Assembly: GCA_020072815.1 (NCBI GenBank) | Contig: JAIQGE010000006.1 | Location: forward strand, 124,001-188,000 | Direction of reading: 5' to 3' | DNA: 64,000 bases | Source of the DNA: Terriglobia bacterium | GTDB lineage: Bacteria > Acidobacteriota > Terriglobia > Terriglobales > Acidobacteriaceae | Translations under genes and position numbers: made by a program | The notes under the pieces: generated by a model | Database searches by the model: none | What the model saw: the letters and a program-made list of their open reading frames with translations, nothing else | Told to the model about the DNA's origin: nothing | In this document: piece after piece, positions 8,442 to 17,304 of the stretch | How positions within the stretch are numbered: the stretch's first letter is position 1 | Layout: each line of letters begins with the position of its first letter

Positions 8442-8474
8442 AAAAAAGGCAACCCCGGCGTTTCCGCCGGGGCT
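8442..8474 (-). terminator. Intrinsic terminator of the protease-like lipoprotein gene
   Basis: On the minus strand the sequence reads AGCCCCGGCG-GAAA-CGCCGGGGTT, an almost perfect GC-rich stem with a GAAA tetraloop, followed by gccTTTTTT. It lies 22 bp after the stop codon of the gene ending at 8497. Confidence 0.85.
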
Positions 8475-8496
8475 GATTAATCGAACTTAGATTGAT

Positions 8497-10269
8497 CTAT
8501 TTCTTGGAGCTAGCGGTCTGCGGTTTGGCGCAACTGGCTGGCTTCGATTCAAGACGCTCATTCCAGCCGGACGAACGGAAGCGCTCGCCGTCAACCACCT
8601 TGGTCCGCACTCCGTCCAGGACCGCCGGAACGGGCGCGTGGGTTTCACCGGTAATGGTGTAGATCACAATTGTGGTCTCGCCCGGAGCGTCATCGCTGCG
8701 GCCCACGCCGATTCCCTGGAACCCAGGCTGGAAGAACTCGCTGCGATGGGCATCTTTGGCGGCCAGCCCGCGGTTAAACTCCGGTTCGGTAAAGGCCGGC
8801 GCATTCACGCCGTCGGCATAGACCAGCTTGGTGCGAACGCCTTCAATCACCGCCGGGATGCGGACCTGAGGAACAGCCGAGAGTTCGATCACCAGAGCGG
8901 CTTCGCCTGGCGCATCAAAACTTCCGCCGACTGTGACTGACCGGATGGAAGAATCGGACGCCATCAACGACCCAACATGGCGGTCGCGTACACCGGCTGC
9001 GATTTGTTGCTGATGCGCGGAAACCGGCGCGGATTGCGCGCCCACCTGCGCGGAGTTGGCTGAGGCCGTGGGCTTGCAGCTCACGGCATGGTCCGCGCCG
9101 CCCACGAAGGTAGGCACGGTTGGACCCGCGGTGGTAAATGCGGTGATCACGTCCTGAATGGGGTTGGCTACCGTGCTGGTGGCGTTGCCGGCGTAGAGAA
9201 GCCCAACCGGGCGCGCTGTATCGGCGGCCACAATCAGTGATCCTGAATCACCCCCCGCGCTGAAGGTGCCACTGTTAACGATCATCTGCCCGTTGAAGAC
9301 GGCATTAAACGCCGTCGCGCCGCCACAGGACGAGTCGTAAGCCACGGTAATGCCATCCGTGGATGCAGATAACAAGTTCGCGCAAGTCAATCCACTGGTG
9401 CGCCCGCTCTTGGCTACTTGCACATTTGCCAGCAATACGGCCGCTGGAGTCGTCGTCGTGGCGGAAGGCGGAGCCGGGGCAATGCTGGTGGGGCCGGCCG
9501 TGCCCAGCTCAAGAATATTTCCTGTCGGAACTCCAGCGACATTGTCCACGGCAGTAGTTGAGGAAATCGTGGCGATGGCCGCATCCACATTGCTAGGCGC
9601 ATTGCCGGTGCAAACCCCTGTGCATGGACTTGGTTTCAGCGCTGCCTGCTGGGTCAGAGCGGCCACCTGCGTCGCGGGGAAGCAGAGCGAAGCGCCGGCC
9701 TGCATGATGGCCTCGTTGGCGGCAGCAAAGCTGGATCTGGCAAGCACGTGGTTGTTGCTCAAGATAAAGAACGTGCCGCCGCGCTGCAGCAGGGAGCCCA
9801 GCGTGCCAATACAGCACCCTGTGGCGTTGGTGTCAAGATTGTTGCCACCGGAACTGCCTAAGAAGATGGGGCCGACTTCCTGGTTCTTGTTGCTGTTGGG
9901 ATAGACCACCGTGGTTGGCGCGTTGGCTGACAAGGAGAGGTTCGCCTGCGAAATCGCCGTAACGTTGAACTGGTTGGGCGTGGGGAACGTGGCCGGGGCG
10001 GTGTAAAGTCCGCTGGTAGTGATGGTCCCCACAATGGCATTGCCACCGGGGACGCCGTTCACTGACCAGTTGACCGGCGCGCCCGTGCCCGTGGCCGAAA
10101 ACTGCTGGAAGGCGCTCAACTGGACCGTCGCCGAAGCCGGCGTAACCGTCAGAGCAGCCGGTGTGGGCGTGGGCGTGGGAGTTGGCACTACCGTGCTACC
10201 GCCACCGCCGCAGGCTACCATGGCTAACAGTGCGCAAGATAACGCAATAAGAGAAAAGATTCTGGACAT
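8497..10269 (-). CDS. Exported lipoprotein with trypsin-like serine protease domain
   Basis: This 590-residue protein starts with a lipoprotein signal peptide ending in MVAC (Cys20), followed by Gly-rich and (TP)n spacer sequence and an Ig-like (Big-type) domain. The middle region has a chymotrypsin-fold look: FILSNNHVLA (His near residue 172), NVDAAIATI (Asp near 230) and SAGGDSGSLIV (nucleophile Ser near 340), in the right order and spacing for a triad. Paired cysteines (CCIG, CTGVC) suggest disulfides. The C-terminal ~170 residues contain two similar segments (FDAPGEAALVIELS and DDAPGETTIVIYTI), each followed by VP(A)VxxGVRTK. Proteolytic activity and substrate are inferred only. A strong terminator follows it. 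Confidence 0.75.
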   Translation of the reverse strand: MSRIFSLIALSCALLAMVACGGGGSTVVPTPTPTPTPAALTVTPASATVQLSAFQQFSATGTGAPVNWSVNGVPGGNAIVGTITTSGLYTAPATFPTPNQFNVTAISQANLSLSANAPTTVVYPNSNKNQEVGPIFLGSSGGNNLDTNATGCCIGTLGSLLQRGGTFFILSNNHVLARSSFAAANEAIMQAGASLCFPATQVAALTQQAALKPSPCTGVCTGNAPSNVDAAIATISSTTAVDNVAGVPTGNILELGTAGPTSIAPAPPSATTTTPAAVLLANVQVAKSGRTSGLTCANLLSASTDGITVAYDSSCGGATAFNAVFNGQMIVNSGTFSAGGDSGSLIVAADTARPVGLLYAGNATSTVANPIQDVITAFTTAGPTVPTFVGGADHAVSCKPTASANSAQVGAQSAPVSAHQQQIAAGVRDRHVGSLMASDSSIRSVTVGGSFDAPGEAALVIELSAVPQVRIPAVIEGVRTKLVYADGVNAPAFTEPEFNRGLAAKDAHRSEFFQPGFQGIGVGRSDDAPGETTIVIYTITGETHAPVPAVLDGVRTKVVDGERFRSSGWNERLESKPASCAKPQTASSKK

Positions 10270-10566
10270 AAACCGGCCCTCCGCAGAAGAAAGCAGTTCG
10301 CCTCACCAGGATAGCGGGCGACGCAATGTAAAGATTCTAACCTTGATGCCGTACCGTTATCCAGGGTTGTAGTACCAGCGTAACGGAGTCCGACTTTACA
10401 AGGGTTTTACAGCGGTCAGCGGCACTACGGTCACCAAAGTAATGAGAGTTCCTAATAATTTGAGCCGTCTTGGCGGCCCATTCGGTTCGCTGCGCTCGCT
10501 TAGGGCAGGCTTACAACGAGCCGCCAGGCGAAATCCTGAGCGCGGCGCGCGAAGGATCTCAAACCA

Positions 10567-12321
10567 TCACCCAATGTCGTCATCAAAGTTTTCCAAATAA
10601 TCCCGCACCGCAACCAGGAATTGGTCGGCGTCGGCGCCGTCCACAACCCGGTGATCGTAGCCCAGCACCAGGCGGATGATGTGCCGGATGGCGATGGAGT
10701 CATTGCCCTGGTCGTCGGTCACCACCACCGGTTCTTTGAAAATGCCGCCCATACCCAGAATGGCCACCTGGGGCTGCAGGATGATGGGCGTCCCGAACTG
10801 CGGCCCGTAGATTCCCGGGTTGGTGATGGTGATGGTGCCGCCCTGGACGTCGTCAGGCAGCAGCTTCTTGCTGCGGGCGCGCTCGCCCAGATCCACGATG
10901 GCCCGCTGCAGGCCGACGAAACTCAGGTTCTCCGCGCCTTTGACCACCGGCACGATCAGGCCCCACTCCAGGGCCACGGCAATGCCGATGTTGATGTTCT
11001 TGTGATATTGAATGCCGTCGCCGATCACCGATGCATTGATGATGGGCTTGAGCCGGATACCGTGCATCATCGCCTTGGCGATGAACGGCATATACGTCAG
11101 CTTCACGCCGTGGCGCGCTTCCCACTGCTTGCGTATTTTTTCGCGCAGCTTGACCACGCGCGTCATGTCCACTTTGAAAATGCTGTGGACGTGCGCGCTG
11201 GTGCGGCGCGATTCCACCATGCGCTCGGCAATCTTCTTGCGCATGGGCGTCATGGGGACCAGTTCGCCGCTGAGCTCCTGATAGACCGGCGCCGGCGCGG
11301 CGGCCCGTTGTGCGGGCTGCATCGGCGCGGCTTGCGGCGCGGGTACGGCAACGGCGGCGCGCGCTGGAGCGGCGCTCCCTGGGCCATGCTGCTGGATGAA
11401 GTTCAGGATGTCCGTCTTGCTGATGCGTCCGCCCAGGCCGGTTCCCGCGACGCCGCCCAGGTCAACGTTGTTCTCACGCGCGATGCGGCGGACCAGCGGT
11501 GAAGATCGAACGTGTTCGCCCTCGCGATGGACTGCCGGTGCGGGTGCCGCAGCAACCCGTTGAGGTGGAGCTTGCGCGGCCACGGCCTGAGGCTGGGCGA
11601 CGGGCTGCTGCACGACTGGCGCAGGGGCTGCAGCCGGAGCGCCTGCCAGCGCGCCTGCTCCGCCGACCGTTGTTCCTGCTCCGCCAATCACTGTTCCTGC
11701 TCCGCCGATCACTGCCACCACCGTGTTCACCTGGACGGTGGAACCCTCTTTGACTTTGATTTCGCGCAGGACACCGGTACTGGGCGCGGGGATCTCGGCG
11801 TCCACTTTGTCAGTGGATATTTCAAACAGCGGCTCGTCGCGCTGCACTTTGTCGCCGATTTTCTTGAGCCACTTGGTAATCGTGCCTTCAAAAATGGATT
11901 CGCCCATCTGCGGCATGACCACATCGATGCCCGGCCCGCCGTTCCCGCTGGGGGCTGCCGCCTGCGGCGCTGGCGCTTGTGCGGCTGGAGCTTGCGGCGC
12001 GGGAGCTTTGGCCGCCGGAGGCGCAGCCGCTGCCTTGGCAGGCGCTGGAGCTGGCACTGCCGGAGCGGCAACGGCCGCCGCGCCTTCAGCGTCAATCACG
12101 CCGACCACGGTGTTCACCTGCACGGTGGCGCCTTCTTTGATCTTGATTTCCTTGAGCACGCCGCTGGCCGGCGCGGGGATCTCCGCGTCCACTTTGTCGG
12201 TGGAGATTTCAAACAGCGGCTCGTCGCGCTGGACTTTGTCACCGGGCTTTTTGAGCCACTTGGTGATGGTTCCTTCAAAAATTGACTCGCCCATCTGGGG
12301 CATAACTACGTCAGTTGGCAT
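10567..12321 (-). CDS. 2-oxoacid dehydrogenase E2, dihydrolipoamide acyltransferase
   Basis: The 584-residue E2 core enzyme transfers the acyl group from lipoate to CoA. It has two N-terminal lipoyl domains (residues about 1-77 and 133-210), each with the lipoylated Lys in FEISTDKVDAEI. Long Ala/Pro linkers follow. The peripheral subunit-binding domain (SSPLVRRIARENNVDL onwards, about 272-312) and the catalytic domain come last, with the active-site motif DHRVVDGA near residue 555. SD GGAAGGAACC precedes ATG 12321. Whether it acts on pyruvate, branched-chain oxoacids or oxoglutarate cannot be fixed; two-subunit E1 genes in the window favour a pyruvate or branched-chain complex. Confidence 0.93.
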   Translation of the reverse strand: MPTDVVMPQMGESIFEGTITKWLKKPGDKVQRDEPLFEISTDKVDAEIPAPASGVLKEIKIKEGATVQVNTVVGVIDAEGAAAVAAPAVPAPAPAKAAAAPPAAKAPAPQAPAAQAPAPQAAAPSGNGGPGIDVVMPQMGESIFEGTITKWLKKIGDKVQRDEPLFEISTDKVDAEIPAPSTGVLREIKVKEGSTVQVNTVVAVIGGAGTVIGGAGTTVGGAGALAGAPAAAPAPVVQQPVAQPQAVAAQAPPQRVAAAPAPAVHREGEHVRSSPLVRRIARENNVDLGGVAGTGLGGRISKTDILNFIQQHGPGSAAPARAAVAVPAPQAAPMQPAQRAAAPAPVYQELSGELVPMTPMRKKIAERMVESRRTSAHVHSIFKVDMTRVVKLREKIRKQWEARHGVKLTYMPFIAKAMMHGIRLKPIINASVIGDGIQYHKNINIGIAVALEWGLIVPVVKGAENLSFVGLQRAIVDLGERARSKKLLPDDVQGGTITITNPGIYGPQFGTPIILQPQVAILGMGGIFKEPVVVTDDQGNDSIAIRHIIRLVLGYDHRVVDGADADQFLVAVRDYLENFDDDIG

Positions 12322-12437
12322 TGGTTCCTTCCACAGATGTCAATCGGCTGGGGCTTGAGCAACCAAGAATTATAAATCAGCCGGCGGCATGCGGGGTTCG
12401 CCTTGCGTTTGTAGGATCGCCGCAGCGCGATGACGAC

Positions 12438-14171
12438 TTACGGCTGTGTCGCGGCCGACGCCTTGCTGGCCCGCGCGAACCGCGGCACCAGCACCCAGAC
12501 CATGCCGTAGCAGAAGAGCGAAAACGCGATCGTTCCGGCAGAGCCCGCGCGCAGGTCTTCAAACAGCAGCTTGGCCGTGCAGAGAGCCAACGAGGTGTAG
12601 GACAGCCATATCAGCTCGGTCCGTTTCCAGCGCGCGCCGCTCGCGCCCAGCAGCAACGCGAGCAGGCAAATCACGAACGTGCGCACGGCGGCAACCCGCG
12701 CCGCGTTGGTCCCCGAGTTGGACAACGACACCGCCATCAGCCCGGCGGTCATGGCCAGGGCCAGCGTTGAGCAGGCAGCCAGCGCGGCGAAGGAAAGATG
12801 CAGGATCCTTTGTGGCTGCTGCGGTTCCGCTGCTTTAAGGTTGTTCCACGCCAAGGTATAACCGACCACCGTAAACAAGCACGCTGCCCAGACGGGCCAG
12901 CCGCCGGGCGGCGGTGGTGCGCCGATCAGCAGGGCGACCAAATACTGCATGAGTCCGGAGACCAGAGCCATGGCCGCAAGGTAAAGCGCGCCGTGAAAAG
13001 CCAAGGAGAAACGTCTCGCGCGCACGCCGGCCCAGGTTGCTGCGATTGCCGCTACCCCGAGCCAGACTGTATTCGCACTCGCCGGAAAACAGAGCGTGCT
13101 TCCGGTCAGCGCCAGGGCAATGGCCCACGAGGAGAACACATGGTAGTTGCGCTCGAGGTCGGCAACGCCAAACTTGGCGGCGGAGAGCCAATAAAACGCC
13201 GCGGCTGCCAGCAGGCAAAATGACCCCACGCCGATTGCCGCTGCGTCGTGAGTGGTCCTGAGCGCGGCCAGAGCGGCCAGAACAAAAGCCGCCGTCGCCT
13301 GCCCGGTTTCAAAGACGCTGATTTTCCGGCGGAGCGCCACAGTGCGGAAAAGGACGGACGCGGCATAGATCACAAACAGTCCGGCAAACAGGCCGAGGAG
13401 TTTTCCCGTAGCCAGCAGTTGGTACTCATGGGGTACGCCGTCGACGCTGGTGTAGATGACGAACACCGCCACCATGACCACGTCCACGGGAACGGCCACC
13501 AAGGGACGCAAGCCCATCCAGCGGTCACTGCAGGCTGCCGCCTCGGTCATGATGGCCATCAGCAGCAGCGCTGCGGCAAAAGGAAACGGATCGCGCGTGC
13601 CGACCAGCAGCACGCCACCGGCCACCGCCCCCAACGCCGCGGGGACCCACACGACGGAACTCGCCCTGCGTTTCCAGGCCAGCGCGAAAGCCGCGGCCAC
13701 AAAGCCCGCCAGCAGCGTTGCGGTGACTGTTGCCGGCATCACCTTGAAGCGCAGCGTGAGTTCCCCAAGCATGGGAAGAAGAATGGCCGCGGCGGTGGTG
13801 GCGTAAGCCGTGCTGGCGAAGACCTGCTCGGCGGGCGTACGCGCCGCCCAAACCAGCCACGTCACTGCATACAGCACGGCCACGCCGGCAACCGCCGCCA
13901 TGGGCAACGAACCGGCCTCTGCCAGCGCTCGCAACCCGTACGCGCCGGCCATACCCAGAAAAACTTTGCCGATCACCGGCATCACATTGCCCGAACGCGA
14001 GAGCTGCGCCAAAGGATGGTCTTGCGGTATGACCGGGGCCGTCGACGCGACGGGGGCCGGCGCCTGCGCCACAGAAGAACGCTCCAGCGCAGCCACGCGG
14101 CGTTCCAATTCTTCCAGTCGCGCCGCCAGCCGGTCCGCCTCGGAGACGAATTCGTCACCAAAATTTTTCAT
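12438..14171 (-). CDS. Polytopic membrane protein, DUF2339-like
   Basis: This 577-residue protein has an N-terminal coiled-coil segment (ADRLAARLEELERRVAALE, residues about 12-30). An Ala/Pro-rich linker follows, and then around 14 or more closely spaced hydrophobic segments to the C-terminus. The architecture (short coiled coil, then many helices without large loops) is that of DUF2339 membrane proteins, whose function is unknown. Motifs are too weak for certainty, so the family name is a suggestion. It lies between the EVE-domain gene (39 bp away) and the E2 gene (116 bp), all on the minus strand. Confidence 0.65.
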   Translation of the reverse strand: MKNFGDEFVSEADRLAARLEELERRVAALERSSVAQAPAPVASTAPVIPQDHPLAQLSRSGNVMPVIGKVFLGMAGAYGLRALAEAGSLPMAAVAGVAVLYAVTWLVWAARTPAEQVFASTAYATTAAAILLPMLGELTLRFKVMPATVTATLLAGFVAAAFALAWKRRASSVVWVPAALGAVAGGVLLVGTRDPFPFAAALLLMAIMTEAAACSDRWMGLRPLVAVPVDVVMVAVFVIYTSVDGVPHEYQLLATGKLLGLFAGLFVIYAASVLFRTVALRRKISVFETGQATAAFVLAALAALRTTHDAAAIGVGSFCLLAAAAFYWLSAAKFGVADLERNYHVFSSWAIALALTGSTLCFPASANTVWLGVAAIAATWAGVRARRFSLAFHGALYLAAMALVSGLMQYLVALLIGAPPPPGGWPVWAACLFTVVGYTLAWNNLKAAEPQQPQRILHLSFAALAACSTLALAMTAGLMAVSLSNSGTNAARVAAVRTFVICLLALLLGASGARWKRTELIWLSYTSLALCTAKLLFEDLRAGSAGTIAFSLFCYGMVWVLVPRFARASKASAATQP

Positions 14172-14210
14172 GATGCAGGCGGCGATGCCATCCGCCGCGG
14201 GTCGTTTGCG

Positions 14211-14591
14211 TTATCTTCCTGTCAGCCACGCATACTGCTCGCTGGTCAGGGGGACCACGGACAACCGTCCTTGGCGGACCAGCGGTGAATCAGCAAATAG
14301 CTTTACGGCCTTGATCTCCGCCAGCGTGCGCGGCGTGGCGATGGCCTTGCCCGCCTTGATCTTGACCCGCGGGTTCTTGGGATCAGACGGGTCCACCGAC
14401 TCGACCGTCGCCGTGCCCACAGCCTGGCGCTCCTCGCCCGTGTGGTAGATCACCAGCTTGTCGCCTTTTTCCATCGCGCGCAGGTTCTTCAGCGCAACCG
14501 GGTTGCTCACGCCGTCCCAGATGGTGGTGTCGCTCTTTTGCAGGTCGGCGAAGCTGTATTCCGAGGGTTCGGTTTTGAGGAGGTAGTGCAT
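14211..14591 (-). CDS. EVE domain protein (YTH/PUA-like fold)
   Basis: The 126-residue product is a single EVE domain: MHYLLKTEPSEYSF at the start, then WDGVSNPVALKNLR, the aromatic and Asn positions expected around the ligand pocket, and KGDKLVIYHTGEE. EVE proteins are thought to bind modified bases in DNA or RNA. I chose ATG 14591; an upstream in-frame extension to 14666 would read through the repeat arm at 14641-14655 and is unlikely. The stop lies 39 bp before the DUF2339-like gene, suggesting cotranscription. Confidence 0.9.
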   Translation of the reverse strand: MHYLLKTEPSEYSFADLQKSDTTIWDGVSNPVALKNLRAMEKGDKLVIYHTGEERQAVGTATVESVDPSDPKNPRVKIKAGKAIATPRTLAEIKAVKLFADSPLVRQGRLSVVPLTSEQYAWLTGR

Positions 14592-14598
14592 TTTTCTT

Positions 14599-14779
14599 TG
14601 TCCCGAGCGTGAGCTTTTTGTGAAACCCCGAAGCGTAAGCGAGAGATCCCTATCGCCTCTTCGCAATCAAGGTATAGATCAATACAGATTTTAGCTTAAA
14701 TCAGCAAGCGGATTTCGCGTGCTCTCTAATGTCAGCGACCGATAGGGATCTCTCACCTTCGGCAAGCTCAGGGTCGAGA
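14599..14779. repeat. REP-like inverted pair without a gene inside
   Basis: gagagatccctatcg (14641-14655) and its exact reverse complement (14740-14754) form a 15-bp inverted repeat around 84 bp of AT-richer sequence. Outside the arms lie tcccgagcgtgagc (left) and ccttcggcaagctcaggg (right). The latter is the same core found in the right arm of the GIY-YIG cassette at 1058-1074. No reading frame of note lies between the arms. Confidence 0.75.
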
Positions 14780-14793
14780 TAAGGAAAACCGTC

Positions 14794-14799
14794 TATAAT
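14794..14799 (+). promoter_or_regulatory. Possible -10 box for the CocE-type gene
   Basis: A perfect TATAAT lies 8 bases before ATG 14808. Transcription would start at or next to the start codon, giving a leaderless message, in keeping with the absence of a Shine-Dalgarno. No recognisable -35 box is at the right distance (that position falls in the REP-like arm), so this is only suggestive. Confidence 0.3.
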
Positions 14800-14807
14800 C
14801 GCGGGCC

Positions 14808-16811
14808 ATGACATTGATGAACCGCGTAAGGACGTCAACCTTGCTCGTTGTCGCGCTCCTGACACTTATCTGCCTGCCGTTGCCGGCGCAGACGAAGGAG
14901 CCAAGCGCACCGCCGCAGTATCCCAACTTTCCCAGCGAGACCCCCGACGATCTGAAGCCGGCCACCGCCAGCTTTGATCATGAGCGTCGTGAGGTGATGG
15001 TCCCCATGCGCGACGGCGTGAAGCTGCACACGGTGGTGCTGGTGCCACGCAGCGCCACCAAGGCAAAACCGGCCGCCATCCTGCTCACGCGCACGCCGTA
15101 CAGCGCTGACGAGCTCACCACGCATGCGCACAGCTCCCATCTGGGCCCGGCGCTCTGGGGCTATGACAACGCCACCGAAGTGATCGTGGAAGGGGGATAT
15201 ATTCGCGTGGTTCAGGACGTGCGCGGCAAATACGGGTCTGAAGGCGACTACGTGATGAACCGTCCGCTGCACGGGCCGCAGAACCCCACGCCGGTGGACC
15301 ATGCCACCGACACCTACGACACCATTGACTGGCTGGTGAAGAACGTGCCCGAATGCAACGGCAAGGTGGGCATCCTGGGGATTTCGTATGACGGATTTCT
15401 GCCGCTGATGGCGCTGGTGAATCCGCATCCGGCGCTCAAGGTGGCCGTCCCCATGAACCCCATGGTGGATGGCTGGCGCGGCGACGACTGGTTCCACAAT
15501 GGCGCGTTTCGACAGCAGAACATGCCCTACATCTACGAACAGGTGGGGACGCGCAAGAACGACGCCAGGTGGTGGAGCGGCAACTTTGATGACTACGATC
15601 TCTACATGCAATCCGGTTCAGCAGGCGAACTGGGAAAGCTTCACGGACTGGAGCAGATCGGGTTCTGGCGCAAGGTGCTTGAGCATCCCAGCTATGACGC
15701 TTTCTGGCGCGACCAGGCGGTGGACAAGATTCTTGCCGCCCAGCCGCTGAAAGTCCCGGTCATGCTGGTGGACAGCCTGTGGGACCAGGAAGATATCTAC
15801 GGCGCCATCGCCGTGTACAAAGCCATCAAGCCGAAAGACGCGAGCAACGACAAAGTTTTTCTGGTGATCGGCCCGTGGCACCACGGTCAGGAAATCGGGG
15901 ACGGCAGCAAGCTGGGCGCGTTGCGCTTCGGCACCGATACCGGGCTGTATTTCCGCCGGCAGATCCTGCGTCCGTTTCTCGACCAATATCTGAAAGATGA
16001 CGCACCCAAGGCCGACGTGCCTCCCGTGTCAGCCTTTGAAACCGGCACCAACACGTGGCGACGGCTTCCGGCATGGCCCGCCGGCTGCGCCAGCGGCTGC
16101 ACCGTAAAGCCCACGCCATTCTATTTGCGCGAGGGTTTCAAGCTCGGGGTGAATGCTCCGACAGAGATGAGTTTTCCAGCGTTTGACCAATACATTTCTG
16201 ATCCGGCCAAGCCGGTGCCGTTCCGCGCGCGGCCGACAAGGCCGGTGGGTTATGACATTGAGAAAGGTCTGACCTGGCCGCTGTGGCTGGTTGACGACCA
16301 GCGCGAGGCGTCAGGGCGCCCCGATGTACTGTCCTTTACCTCAGACGTGCTGACCGCGCCAATCAAGATCAGCGGGCAGCCCGTCGCCAATTTGGTGGCC
16401 TCCACCAGCGGCACGGATGCTGACTGGGTGGTGAAGGTGATTGACGTGTATCCCGACGAAGTGGCCGGTCAGCCGGAGATGGGCGGCTACCAACTGGCGG
16501 TGTCCATGGACATTTTCCGCGGACGCTATCGTGAGAGCCTGGAAACGCCCAAGGCCATTACTCCCGATACGCCGCTGCTCTACCGCTTTGAACTTCCCAC
16601 GGTCAACCACGTCTTCCTGCCCGGCCACCGCATCATGGTGCAGGTGCAGTCCAGCTGGTTCCCGCTCTATGACCGCAATCCGCAGACGTTTGTCCCCAAT
16701 ATCTTCTGGGCCAAGCCGGGAGATTACAAAATGGCCACACAGCATATCTGGCATTCGCACCAGCCCGGCATGGCCAGCTATGTGGAGTTGCCGGTAGTGA
16801 GCGGGCCGTAG
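14808..16811 (+). CDS. Exported CocE/NonD-type alpha/beta hydrolase (X-Pro dipeptidyl-peptidase family)
   Basis: The 667-residue protein begins with a signal peptide (RTSTLLVVALLTLICLPLPAQ, cleaved after AQ). The alpha/beta-hydrolase domain starts at VMVPMRDGVKLHTVVLVP and includes RTPYS and VVQDVRGKYGSEG. The nucleophile elbow is GILGISYDGF (Ser near residue 192), Asp is probably in MLVDSLWDQED, and His in GPWHHGQ. The C-terminal jelly-roll domain of the family follows (PGHRIMVQVQSSWFPLYDRNPQ). Members hydrolyse peptides with penultimate Pro, cocaine-like esters or acylated beta-lactams; the substrate here is unknown. Periplasmic location is expected. Confidence 0.92.
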   Translation: MTLMNRVRTSTLLVVALLTLICLPLPAQTKEPSAPPQYPNFPSETPDDLKPATASFDHERREVMVPMRDGVKLHTVVLVPRSATKAKPAAILLTRTPYSADELTTHAHSSHLGPALWGYDNATEVIVEGGYIRVVQDVRGKYGSEGDYVMNRPLHGPQNPTPVDHATDTYDTIDWLVKNVPECNGKVGILGISYDGFLPLMALVNPHPALKVAVPMNPMVDGWRGDDWFHNGAFRQQNMPYIYEQVGTRKNDARWWSGNFDDYDLYMQSGSAGELGKLHGLEQIGFWRKVLEHPSYDAFWRDQAVDKILAAQPLKVPVMLVDSLWDQEDIYGAIAVYKAIKPKDASNDKVFLVIGPWHHGQEIGDGSKLGALRFGTDTGLYFRRQILRPFLDQYLKDDAPKADVPPVSAFETGTNTWRRLPAWPAGCASGCTVKPTPFYLREGFKLGVNAPTEMSFPAFDQYISDPAKPVPFRARPTRPVGYDIEKGLTWPLWLVDDQREASGRPDVLSFTSDVLTAPIKISGQPVANLVASTSGTDADWVVKVIDVYPDEVAGQPEMGGYQLAVSMDIFRGRYRESLETPKAITPDTPLLYRFELPTVNHVFLPGHRIMVQVQSSWFPLYDRNPQTFVPNIFWAKPGDYKMATQHIWHSHQPGMASYVELPVVSGP

Positions 16812-16890
16812 GGCGAACCCGCCGAGGCTGACTCAAAAACCAAATTACTTTGCGCCGCGCATATAATAGCGCGCGGAGGGAACCCTTACC

Positions 16891-17304
16891 TTGGCCGATA
16901 CACCTGCCTCTGCTCCCGCTATTTCTCCGCGTCGCAGCAAAAAATGGATCCTGATTGTCCTTGTGGCGATCTTGATTCTGCCCATTCTGGGATTTGCGGC
17001 CTGGACGGCGATCACCCTGCACGTGAGCTATTCCAGCGGCGAACGCGTGGGCTACGTCCAGAAAATTTCCAAGAAGGGCTGGACCTGCAAGACGTGGGAA
17101 GGCGAGCTGGCCATGGTGAGCATGCCGGGGACCCTGCCACAGATCTTCGCATTCTCCGTCCGCGATGATGCCGTAGCCCGCAAGATCATGGATGCCGGAG
17201 GTCAGCGCGTGGCGCTGGTTTATGAGCAGCATCGCGGCGTGCCTACACAGTGCTTTGGCGAGACCGAGTACTTCATTGTGGATGTAAAGCAAGTCAAGCA
17301 ATGA
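16891..17304 (+). CDS. Conserved membrane-anchored hypothetical protein
   Basis: The 137-residue product has a Pro/Ala-rich N-terminus with RRSKKW, one transmembrane helix (ILIVLVAILILPILGFAAW, residues about 19-37), and a soluble domain with SYSSGERVGYVQKIS and two cysteines (GWTCKTWEG and PTQCFGET). This protein type is conserved in several phyla, but I know no established function. The start is TTG 16891, chosen because GGAGGG (16875-16880) sits 10 bases upstream. It overlaps the next gene by ATGA, so the two are probably cotranslated. Confidence 0.75.
   Translation: MADTPASAPAISPRRSKKWILIVLVAILILPILGFAAWTAITLHVSYSSGERVGYVQKISKKGWTCKTWEGELAMVSMPGTLPQIFAFSVRDDAVARKIMDAGGQRVALVYEQHRGVPTQCFGETEYFIVDVKQVKQ

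Noticed and set aside
13248-14288. 346-codon plus-strand frame
   Set aside because: Antisense to the DUF2339-like gene and extending into the EVE gene; Arg/Gln/His-rich shadow product.
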